In this document: piece by piece, positions 1 through 7,296 of the stretch
How the letters are laid out: each line of letters opens with the position of its first letter
Numbering within the stretch: position 1 is the stretch's first letter
Assembly (NCBI GenBank): GCA_026706025.1
Contig: JAPOZO010000006.1
Location: 1-36,287, forward strand
From: Candidatus Poribacteria bacterium
Lineage (GTDB): Bacteria > Poribacteria > WGA-4E > WGA-3G
Direction of reading: 5' to 3'
Length of the DNA: 36,287 nt
Program-made: the position numbers and the translations under genes
Notes under the pieces: generated by a model
What the model was told of the DNA's origin: nothing
The model's input: only the letters and a program-made list of their open reading frames with translations
Database searches by the model: none

Positions 1-74
1 TTGGCAAGCTCTTCAACTCATGAAAAAAGTACATTATGAAAACTGAATGGCTCTGTTAAGGATTGAAACGACAG

Positions 75-103
75 TTGTTTTTTTTCCGTATTTGATGTAT
101 AAT
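75..103 (+). promoter_or_regulatory. Predicted sigma-70 promoter of the glnD-like gene
   Basis: A perfect TATAAT -10 box lies at 98-103. A weak -35 (TTGTTT, 75-80) sits 17 bases upstream. The implied transcript would start near 110 and leave an 80-base leader before the ATG at 191. The -35 matches the consensus at only three of six positions, so the call rests mainly on the -10 box and its place upstream of the first gene. Confidence 0.45.
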
Positions 104-190
104 GCGTTTAATGAATCCTTTAGTCATTTCGAGATTTGGAGGTAACGACGCCACAATTGGACTGCGCTAATATATTAGGAGTGATGGGAA

Positions 191-2908
191 ATGGATGACA
201 CACAGATCAAAAAACGACTCAATACCTATGTGCCTGACTTGGATGTAACTTTTGAAGCGTTGCAAAAACAACTTGCTGCTTTCATCCAATCCGAGCGGGA
301 GCAGCTAAAAGCCCGTATCTTGGAGGGCGAAAGCGGTTTTGGGGCTTGTGGCATCCACACACAGGTGTGGGATGTCGTGATTCAGAAGGTTTATGAGGTC
401 GCCGCCTTCCAGATTCGAGACGAATTCCAGAAGCAGATTGATGTCCTGAGCCAACTTCCAGATGTTGATACGAGCGACTTAGCGGCAGAATTAGAGGGAT
501 GGATGCCGGATGTCGCGCTCTACGGTGTCGGGAGTTACGGTAGACACGAACTCTGCTATTTTTCGGATGTAGATGTTATCTATACTTCTTCTGTGGATTT
601 AGAGGATATTTACGATGAGAGCACGCTTGAACTCATCCGATGGTTCTATGATTTTTTTGACAGCCTCCATTCGGTAATTCCGGGGTTTGAGTTTAGTTTC
701 ATCTATCGGCCGCTGGCGGATGTGGCGCAATGGAATTATCAAGACATGACCGCACTGATTGATATGCGGTTTATCACTGGTGATTCAACGCTGACGGAGC
801 GTTTCCGGAAGGTCGTGCATTCTGAAAAATCGGATATCTCGCTCGTCCTGGACCTGTTGAAATCTAAGGCGGATGCTTTCAAGGCTTCTGAGGATACCAT
901 CTATCTCAACCAACCGAATGTGAAAACCGGACGCGGCGGGCTTCGGACGCTTCAATACGCGCTCTGGATATGTGGGCTGCCAGACTTTACATCGATACCT
1001 GAACTCTACGAACACTACGACGATGAGCAGCTAATGCCGTCACTGGATTTCATGTTCAAGGTGCGTAACCTGCTTCATGTGCTTGCTGACGCGCCACATG
1101 ATGATCTCACCTATCATCCTGAGAAGGAGGATATGCTGCAGGCACAGATCGCTCGCGTCCTTGAATTAACAGATGAAACCGACGAAGGGCGTTACGCGTT
1201 CATGGCGGAATATTACGCGAAGGCAAAATATCTGCATTTCAAAGCGGAATTGTTGATTCGGAAGATGTTGGCGAACGGAATTCCTATCTCGGATGTGCTT
1301 GCAGTCAGGACGGACATGCTCTATTGCATGGATAATAATTTTGGTGAGTTGGATGCAAGCGAGCTTTTTACATTGTTCATCTACTTCCAGCAATACGATT
1401 TTGAAATCGATGCATCACTTTCTACATTCATCTCCCGCTATGTTCACGCGTTTGATTGGCGTTCCTTCCAAGGACGGATGGCAGAGTTGATGAACATACC
1501 TGGTGATGTTGCGAAGACCTTAACACGCTTACATAGACTCGATATTCTGTCGTATCTCGGAGAGGGCGGGGAACTTTTTGAAAGGGCGATGATGACACGG
1601 AGCGAGCGGAGTCTTGATCCATATACGGTCGGAAAACATACACTCGTTGCGATCGGGCATCTGGATGAAATCCGGCAAACGGAACCGAGTAGTCCGTTTG
1701 GTGGTGCAGGTGGTTTTGGCGCGCCGCCGACGCCGTCCCCGACTTCCGAATTAGAGGAACTCAACACCGTATTTCGATCGCTTTCAGATCCGAGTCCGCT
1801 CTATATGGCACTCTTCCTTCACGATATAGACAAGCCGGATCCGAGCCATCCTGCGACCGGTGCGAAAAAAGCGGAACGCATCGCACCCGAATTTGGGTTC
1901 AATTCGCAACAGACAGATGATATCTGCTTTCTCATCCGAGAACACCTCGCGATGATAGATTTGGCACGTTATCATCATTGGGATGAAAGCACAATCGCTG
2001 AATTTTGTAAGAAGGTTAACTCGTTGGAGCGTTTAACCGCACTGTATCTGCTCACTTATTGTGATTCCAAAGCCAACGGTTCGCAAAATTTCAGCCATGT
2101 GGTTAAGCATAATTTGAAGAGTTTATATGAAGTCGCTCGGACTCGCTTTGTCGGGCAAGAGGAGACGCAGTGGGGTGCCTTTGCACCGGTTGAAGAATTT
2201 CAGCAGTTCCTTCACCACATGCCGGTCTCCTATCGTATTAGCGTTTCTCCTGAAGATATCGCCATGCATATAAAAATGACGACACAAGCAGAAGCAGCAT
2301 CTACAGAGACGGCTGCGACACCCAGCACTGGGATCGTCCAGTTTATTGACCGTCCCGGATTTACAGAACTGCATCTCTGCAGTCCAAGTCGGATCGGGAA
2401 GTTACACACAGTGAGCGGTCTCTTTTTCGCGAACGGCATAGATGTCCGGGACGCACGCGTCTATACGAAACAGGATACGAATATTGAGCTTGAGATCTAT
2501 CGGCTTGTCCATCAGCCACTCCATCACAAAGGCGAACCAATGCCTCTTGATGAAGAACTCAAGCGGGACCTCGATTTTGACATCCGAAGCCTCCTCGCAG
2601 AGGAAGTTACACTCGACCAGGTTTTTGAGAAACACTATGTGAATCTGAATGATACGTGGCAGGTTGATGATGTCACTGTTGAATCGGCACGGAGTTACTC
2701 AGAGATTGTCGTTGTCGGTGAGGAAAAGATGGGATTCCTCCACTACTTCAGCGGTATCTTGGCGAAACTTGGATTGAACGTTGAGATGTGTAAGTGTTCC
2801 GGGTTAGGTGGACGGGCGATTGATCGGTTCTATGTCCAACCGGTGGCTGACCCGAAAGCAGTACACGCTGATATTATGGCGGCGTTGGCGGCTCAAAATG
2901 GGCAATAG
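191..2908 (+). CDS. glnD: GlnD-like [protein-PII] uridylyltransferase/uridylyl-removing enzyme (NT-HD-ACT-ACT)
   Basis: This 905-residue protein has the full GlnD architecture. A nucleotidyltransferase domain carries the GSYGR signature (114-118) followed by S125-D126-V127-D128, the metal-binding aspartates. An HD hydrolase domain has H544-D545. Two C-terminal ACT domains lie at about 720-785 and 837-897. In known GlnD proteins the first domain uridylylates PII, the HD domain removes the group, and the ACT domains sense glutamine. The length is near the usual 850-900. A Gly/Pro-rich linker (about residues 503-526) just before the HD domain is unusual. The start is supported by AGGAG at 177-181, nine bases before the ATG. 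The gene is 20 bases from the next one, so the two are probably co-transcribed. No glnB or amtB lies in the window, so the PII substrate is inferred from family. Confidence 0.82.
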   Translation: MDDTQIKKRLNTYVPDLDVTFEALQKQLAAFIQSEREQLKARILEGESGFGACGIHTQVWDVVIQKVYEVAAFQIRDEFQKQIDVLSQLPDVDTSDLAAELEGWMPDVALYGVGSYGRHELCYFSDVDVIYTSSVDLEDIYDESTLELIRWFYDFFDSLHSVIPGFEFSFIYRPLADVAQWNYQDMTALIDMRFITGDSTLTERFRKVVHSEKSDISLVLDLLKSKADAFKASEDTIYLNQPNVKTGRGGLRTLQYALWICGLPDFTSIPELYEHYDDEQLMPSLDFMFKVRNLLHVLADAPHDDLTYHPEKEDMLQAQIARVLELTDETDEGRYAFMAEYYAKAKYLHFKAELLIRKMLANGIPISDVLAVRTDMLYCMDNNFGELDASELFTLFIYFQQYDFEIDASLSTFISRYVHAFDWRSFQGRMAELMNIPGDVAKTLTRLHRLDILSYLGEGGELFERAMMTRSERSLDPYTVGKHTLVAIGHLDEIRQTEPSSPFGGAGGFGAPPTPSPTSELEELNTVFRSLSDPSPLYMALFLHDIDKPDPSHPATGAKKAERIAPEFGFNSQQTDDICFLIREHLAMIDLARYHHWDESTIAEFCKKVNSLERLTALYLLTYCDSKANGSQNFSHVVKHNLKSLYEVARTRFVGQEETQWGAFAPVEEFQQFLHHMPVSYRISVSPEDIAMHIKMTTQAEAASTETAATPSTGIVQFIDRPGFTELHLCSPSRIGKLHTVSGLFFANGIDVRDARVYTKQDTNIELEIYRLVHQPLHHKGEPMPLDEELKRDLDFDIRSLLAEEVTLDQVFEKHYVNLNDTWQVDDVTVESARSYSEIVVVGEEKMGFLHYFSGILAKLGLNVEMCKCSGLGGRAIDRFYVQPVADPKAVHADIMAALAAQNGQ

Positions 2909-2928
2909 TTTTATTTCAAGGGGTAAAG

Positions 2929-3678
2929 ATGAAACAACGTGTACTTATTACAGGTGCAGCTGGCGCGGTCGGCACCGCGCTCTGGAAGGCGTGGGAAGAA
3001 CAAGATACCTATACACTAACATTGATGGATATCAATCCAATTGTAGGTGCAAGTTCCCGCGTCGCACAAGCGGATATTCGTGACTACGCTGCGATGCAGG
3101 AATTGTGCCGTGATCAGGATGTGTTGGTGCATCTGGCTTATGTACGCCAAGATTCGCTTGGGAAAACGCCCGGCGAAGTCAGCGACATTGGCGCGTCTAT
3201 GACCCTCTTTGAAGCAGCACGAGAGGGCGGCGTTAAAAAGATTATATACGCCAGCACGAACCACGTTTCAGGCTGGAATGAGCGATTGAGTTCGCCACCT
3301 CGGTTCTCGACCGGTGATCAGTTTCGCCCGGACGGGTGGTACGGCGCGATGAAGGGGATGGCAGAGATCGCGGGACGGTATCTCGTCGATGCACACGATA
3401 TGCGGTTCATTAGTATTCGTATCGGGAGTTTCAATGGAACGTACGAACCGAGCGGGATTCGCCACTGTAGCACACTCCTGACCCCACGAGATTGTGTCCA
3501 ACTTTTCGGTCTCGCTGTTGATTACGATGGACCGGTAAAATATCTGGTTACGTATGGACGTTCTGCGAACTCTGACGGGTATCAGCAGAGCTACCTTGAT
3601 ATTAGTGGTGCTGTTGAGGTGTTGGGGTATCAACCGCAGGATAATTTGGTTAAAACGCATCTCCACAAATATCTTTAA
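2929..3678 (+). CDS. NAD-dependent epimerase/dehydratase family protein, uronate dehydrogenase-like
   Basis: This is an extended-type SDR of 249 residues. The N-terminal Rossmann motif is G9-x-x-G12-x-x-G15 directly after a beta strand. The catalytic set appears as S109 (in YAST) with Y138-x-x-x-K142. The segment ISIRIGSFN followed by TLLTPRDCVQL resembles the substrate-binding part of NAD-dependent uronate dehydrogenases (Udh), which oxidise galacturonate or glucuronate to aldaro-lactones. The length also fits Udh (about 265) better than sugar-nucleotide epimerases (over 300). The start has AAGGGG at 2918-2923, five bases before the ATG. It follows the glnD-like gene by 20 bases, so it probably shares its transcript, though no functional link is obvious. 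The SDR fold is certain; the exact substrate is inferred. Confidence 0.75.
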   Translation: MKQRVLITGAAGAVGTALWKAWEEQDTYTLTLMDINPIVGASSRVAQADIRDYAAMQELCRDQDVLVHLAYVRQDSLGKTPGEVSDIGASMTLFEAAREGGVKKIIYASTNHVSGWNERLSSPPRFSTGDQFRPDGWYGAMKGMAEIAGRYLVDAHDMRFISIRIGSFNGTYEPSGIRHCSTLLTPRDCVQLFGLAVDYDGPVKYLVTYGRSANSDGYQQSYLDISGAVEVLGYQPQDNLVKTHLHKYL

Positions 3679-3682
3679 AATA

Positions 3683-3825
3683 CCTTGCGGTTCGGTGAAG
3701 TGGTTTTGATGTTTTGGGGTTTCGTATATCCGTTCTCCATTACATTACGATTTTTTTAATTTTCCTTGCGGTTCGGCGAAGTGGTTTTGATACTTTGGCG
3801 TTTCGTTCCGTATATCCGTTCTCCA
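3683..3825. repeat. Imperfect direct repeat, two copies of about 57-62 bases
   Basis: Copy 1 (3683-3739) and copy 2 (3764-3825) both begin CCTTGCGGTTCGG and end TATATCCGTTCTCCA. They differ by a few substitutions and a 5-base insertion (TTCCG) in copy 2. The copies are 81 bases apart and neither is coding. They look like a local duplication of a dispersed intergenic repeat. Confidence 0.8.
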
Positions 3826-3841
3826 AATGTAAAGCTAAGAC

Positions 3842-3867
3842 AAATTATGCCATTTAAGGCATAATTT
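3842..3867. repeat. Perfect 10-bp inverted repeat upstream of trmB
   Basis: AAATTATGCC (3842-3851) is followed by the 6-base loop ATTTAA and its exact complement GGCATAATTT (3858-3867). The stem lies 37 bases before the trmB start. There is no immediate T-run, so it is a poor intrinsic terminator. An operator or mRNA hairpin is as likely. Confidence 0.65.
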
Positions 3868-3903
3868 CATTACGAACTCTGTTTTTGGTACTAAGAAGAA
3901 AAA

Positions 3904-4617
3904 ATGCGCGAAAATCCCAACTACACTGACCTCTACTATCAGAATACAACTTCTCATTCCCAGATCATTGACATTATTACAGAACACACTGTTTCGCTCA
4001 ATGAGGTGGCTGCACCGATTGATTGGGAAATTCTTTTTCGGAATGCGCATCCGGTGGAAATAGAAATTGGATTCGGTAAGGGACGTTTTCTGCTTGAAGC
4101 GTCGAAACGGCATCCGAAAGTTAATTATGTCGGCGTAGAACGGGCGCAGAAATACGTTGAATTGACACGGGAGCGGTTTGAAAAGTACATCCGACATTTC
4201 GGTGTCGATAGGGCGTCTGGGATGTTCTCAAATGTTCGGCTCGCGTGGACGGATGCCAACTACTTTTTGACCCGATATGTTGCTGCAGCATCCGTGCAGG
4301 CGTATCATATCTATTTCCCGGATCCGTGGCCCAGAAAGCGGCAGCAAAAACGACGGATTTTTCGGAATCAAGACTTTCTGGAAGCCTTGACGCGCACACT
4401 CAGTTCAGATCATGGTAGGTTATATGTTGTGACAGATTATGAGACATATTTCCAGGAGATTCAGGAACGGCTTACGGATTTGTCGGCACTTCATCCTATT
4501 GATGTTGCTCTCAAACCCGATCGCGATATCGCCACGAACTTTGAAACCAAGTATATCTTAGAAGGTAGACCTATCTATCGGGCAGTGTATGAGAAAGTGC
4601 AGTTCTCTCAGGAGTAG
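3904..4617 (+). CDS. trmB: tRNA (guanine-N7-)-methyltransferase TrmB
   Basis: TrmB uses S-adenosylmethionine to methylate N7 of G46 in the variable loop of tRNAs. The 237-residue protein has the class I methyltransferase motif EIGFGKGRFL (from about residue 53), a motif II region YVGVERAQKY, and the family signature PDPWPRKRQQKRR (from about residue 139), where the PDPWPK-type loop and basic tract bind the tRNA. Near the C-terminus it has TDYETYFQ and TNFETKY, also typical. The length is normal. The ATG at 3904 has only a weak purine-rich tract (AAGAAG) upstream, and the N-terminal 45 residues before the fold are not conserved, so a later start cannot be excluded. It lies 45 bases before uvrC on the same strand. 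Confidence 0.95.
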   Translation: MRENPNYTDLYYQNTTSHSQIIDIITEHTVSLNEVAAPIDWEILFRNAHPVEIEIGFGKGRFLLEASKRHPKVNYVGVERAQKYVELTRERFEKYIRHFGVDRASGMFSNVRLAWTDANYFLTRYVAAASVQAYHIYFPDPWPRKRQQKRRIFRNQDFLEALTRTLSSDHGRLYVVTDYETYFQEIQERLTDLSALHPIDVALKPDRDIATNFETKYILEGRPIYRAVYEKVQFSQE

Positions 4618-4662
4618 ATGTAACCACGGGAGCGTGTCAGAAACCAACACAGGAGCCTAAAG

Positions 4663-6501
4663 ATGAACACAGAGCAACAGGAAAAGGCGACCCCAGAATT
4701 GTGGCAATCTCTTCCGAATGTGCCCGGGGTTTATCTCATGAAAGCCTCCGATGGCAGTGTCATCTATGTCGGAAAGGCGATCCGTTTGCGAACGCGCGTG
4801 CGCTCCTATTTTCGCGAAAAGTCTGCACATGCACTCACCTCACAGATGATGCGGTATGTTACTGAAGTTGATTATATCGTTACAGAGACGGAAGTAGAGG
4901 CGTTGATTTTAGAGAATAACCTGATTAAAGCGCATCAACCCCGCTACAACGTAAAACTGAAAGACGATAAACGCTACCCGTATCTGCGCGTAACCACGGA
5001 TGAACCTTTTCCGCGCATCCATATCACCCGTAAAGCCGAGAACGACGGAACACGATATTTCGGTCCATTTGTTCATGTACGTTCAACACGTCAGGTACTG
5101 AAGCAGTTGACAAAGTTCTTTCCTATTCGGACCTGTACCTTACCGCTCACAGAGAGGAAAAATAAGTATCGGGTCTGTTTAGATTATCACATCGGACGCT
5201 GCCCGGGGCCTTGTGCAGATAAGATGAGTGTTGCAGATTACGACGAGATCGTTCGGAAGGTGTGTCAGTTCTTGAGTGGGAATACAGACGCTGTTGTTAA
5301 GGAATTGACGGAACAGATGGAAGCCGCGGCGGAGGCACTCGATTTTGAGACTGCTGCGAAGTATCGCGATACGCTTAAAGACGTTCAACAGGTGATTACA
5401 ACACAGAACATGGATAGTGTTTCCGCAGCCGATGAAGATGTCATCGGCATTGCGGCACAGCCTGATATTGCATGTGTGCAGCTGCTCCGGGTTCGAGATG
5501 GTAAACTGCTTGAACGTGAACACTACTACCTCAACGATGCCGATCCTGAAGTGCTTGCGACGGCGTTAAGTGCGTTCATTTCGCAGTATTATCAAAACGC
5601 GGTTTTCGTGCCAAAAACGGTTGTCTTGCCGATGCCGATTGCGTCCGTAGAACTGATAGAAAACTGGCTTAGTGAGAAGCGTGGAAGCCGTGTCGGATTA
5701 AGTGTGCCGAAAGCCGGTAGACTCAGGAAATTACAAACTTTGGCATCGAAAAATGCTGAGATTCTGTTGACGCAGCGGGAGCAAAATGTGGTTTATAGCA
5801 GTGGTGTGGAGCCTGCGCTTGTTGAACTACAGGAGCTGCTGGGTCTAAAACACCCGCTCAGACGGATTGAGGCGTATGATATTTCCAATCTCGGTGATCG
5901 GTTCGCCGTCGGTTCAATGGTGGTCTTGGTGGATGGAAAACCGGCTTCAAGTGAGTACCGCCGATTCAAGATTCGCTCGGTTGAAGGGCAGAACGATTAC
6001 GCAATGATGCAAGAGGTGATCACTCGCCGCTTCCGCCGTGCCCTCGCGGACGATGAAAAATTCAATCAACTCCCAGACCTGATGTTAATTGATGGTGGGA
6101 AGGGGCAATTGAGTGCGGCACAGGCAGCTATGAAAGCGTTTGCTTCGTCCGATCTTCCTGAGATTCCGATGATCGCACTTGCGAAGCGGATTGAGGAGAT
6201 TTTCGTGCCGGGGACATCGGAACCGGTTGTGTTGCGAGAAGATAATCCGACTTTACACATGATCCAACGATTGCGCGATGAAGCGCATCGGTTTGCGATT
6301 ACGTATCATCGGCGGCTCCGGCAGAAGTCGCTGAGTGCGTCTGTGCTTGACGAGATTCCGAACCTCGGTCCGAAACGGAAACAGGCACTGCTTCAACATT
6401 TCGGTTCTATTGAGGCGATCCGAGCGGCGAGTTTAGACGGGTTGCTCTCTGTGAAAGGCATCCCCCGCAGTGTTGCCGAAAATATTCGGAAGCATCTCTG
6501 A
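4663..6501 (+). CDS. uvrC: Excinuclease ABC subunit UvrC
   Basis: UvrC makes the dual incision in nucleotide excision repair after UvrA and UvrB load at a lesion. All family modules are present in its 612 residues. The GIY-YIG nuclease comes first (GVYLM at 22-26, VIYVGKA at 33-39) and makes the 3' cut. A UVR domain that binds UvrB is at about 209-243. The RNase H-like nuclease for the 5' cut is at about 400-540, with AYDISN near 405 and LIDGGKGQ near 475 supplying the catalytic aspartates. A C-terminal helix-hairpin-helix pair runs from about 565 to 612 (IPNLGPKRKQALLQHFGS, then SVKGIPRSVAE). The length matches typical UvrC. AGGAG at 4651-4655, seven bases before the ATG, fixes the start. 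A hairpin terminator follows. Confidence 0.97.
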   Translation: MNTEQQEKATPELWQSLPNVPGVYLMKASDGSVIYVGKAIRLRTRVRSYFREKSAHALTSQMMRYVTEVDYIVTETEVEALILENNLIKAHQPRYNVKLKDDKRYPYLRVTTDEPFPRIHITRKAENDGTRYFGPFVHVRSTRQVLKQLTKFFPIRTCTLPLTERKNKYRVCLDYHIGRCPGPCADKMSVADYDEIVRKVCQFLSGNTDAVVKELTEQMEAAAEALDFETAAKYRDTLKDVQQVITTQNMDSVSAADEDVIGIAAQPDIACVQLLRVRDGKLLEREHYYLNDADPEVLATALSAFISQYYQNAVFVPKTVVLPMPIASVELIENWLSEKRGSRVGLSVPKAGRLRKLQTLASKNAEILLTQREQNVVYSSGVEPALVELQELLGLKHPLRRIEAYDISNLGDRFAVGSMVVLVDGKPASSEYRRFKIRSVEGQNDYAMMQEVITRRFRRALADDEKFNQLPDLMLIDGGKGQLSAAQAAMKAFASSDLPEIPMIALAKRIEEIFVPGTSEPVVLREDNPTLHMIQRLRDEAHRFAITYHRRLRQKSLSASVLDEIPNLGPKRKQALLQHFGSIEAIRAASLDGLLSVKGIPRSVAENIRKHL

Positions 6502-6565
6502 CAGCTGCGTGCTGTATCAATCTTACGAACTTCTCTGCACGGATTTGGGCAATTTTCTGTTAGTG

Positions 6566-6587
6566 CTGCACCGATTGGTGCAGTTTT
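6566..6587 (+). terminator. Rho-independent terminator after uvrC
   Basis: The arm CTGCACC (6566-6572), loop GATT and complementary arm GGTGCAG (6577-6583) form a perfect 7-bp GC-rich stem followed directly by TTTT. It is 65 bases after the uvrC stop and before the next promoter. The T-run is short, so it may be only partly efficient. Confidence 0.55.
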
Positions 6588-6622
6588 AACGCCCGGATTG
6601 GCGATCTGTAGTGTTTCTGGAT

Positions 6623-6638
6623 TGGCATATTATTTGCA
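6623..6638 (+). promoter_or_regulatory. Sigma-54-like (-24/-12) promoter
   Basis: TGGCATATTATTTGCA matches the RpoN consensus TGGCAyr-N4-TTGCA. The invariant GG (6624-6625) and GC (6636-6637) are exactly ten bases apart. It sits about 70 bases before the Uma2-family start and just after the uvrC terminator. No activator gene or upstream activator site was recognised, so the call rests on the core match alone. Confidence 0.4.
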
Positions 6639-6706
6639 ATGACAGCCTTGCGATTTGATTCGCAAATTTTTGCACTTTTGAGAGGACAAGAACAGTGGAG
6701 GCACAC

Positions 6707-7282
6707 ATGTCAACGCCTATAGCACAGACATATCTGACACCAACAGAATATCTTAATTGGGAACGCAAGGCGGTTACGAAACATGAATATCTGGGTGGAG
6801 AGATAGTCGCGATGTCGGGCGCGAGCAACGCTCACAATATCATTACGATGAATACAGCAAATCAACTTTATAACCAATTGGTGGACGAGGATTGCCTCGT
6901 CTATGCCAGCGATATGCGCGTTCGGGTGCACGCGCCCGTCTCCTACTTCTACCCAGATATTGCAGTCGTCTGTGGGGAACCACGTTTTGAAGATGATGTT
7001 TTTGATACACTTCTTAACCCGACTGTCGTGGTAGAAGTCCTGTCGCCTTCGACTGCAGCATACGATCGGCGCGAGAAGTTTACACGTTATCAACAGATTG
7101 CATCGCTGAAAGAGTACATCCTTATTTCGCAAAACCGAATACACTTGGAGCATCATCTCCGACAAGAAAACCAGTGGTCTGCAACTGAATTTCACAAACT
7201 TGAGGATGTAGTGCCTGTCACTTCAATTGAATGTGAGCTCCTTTTGGGTCATGTTTATAGGCGTGTCACATTTTCGGACTGA
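6707..7282 (+). CDS. Uma2 family endonuclease (DUF820, PD-(D/E)XK fold)
   Basis: The 191-residue product is a typical Uma2/DUF820 protein. The N-terminus LTPTEYLNWE then KHEYLGGEIVAMSGAS is followed by HNIITMNTANQL, the core YPDIAVVCG (catalytic-type D) and VVVEVLSPSTAAYDRREKFTRYQ (E plus the downstream helix). These families have a restriction-endonuclease-like fold and are abundant in cyanobacteria and Poribacteria. Their cellular role is not settled. The ATG at 6707 has GGAGG at 6697-6701, five bases upstream. An in-frame GTG at 6695 would add four residues and has AGAGGA upstream, so it is a possible alternative. The next gene begins 14 bases after the stop, suggesting co-transcription. 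Confidence 0.85.
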   Translation: MSTPIAQTYLTPTEYLNWERKAVTKHEYLGGEIVAMSGASNAHNIITMNTANQLYNQLVDEDCLVYASDMRVRVHAPVSYFYPDIAVVCGEPRFEDDVFDTLLNPTVVVEVLSPSTAAYDRREKFTRYQQIASLKEYILISQNRIHLEHHLRQENQWSATEFHKLEDVVPVTSIECELLLGHVYRRVTFSD

Positions 7283-7296
7283 ACTGAAAACACAAC

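Noticed and set aside
58-69. AAGGATTGAAAC, similar to the 3' end of many CRISPR repeats
   Set aside because: It occurs once, with no second copy at spacer distance and no cas genes.
2808-3083. Plus-strand frame of 91 codons overlapping glnD and the SDR gene
   Set aside because: It is a shifted frame across two strongly supported genes with no independent evidence.
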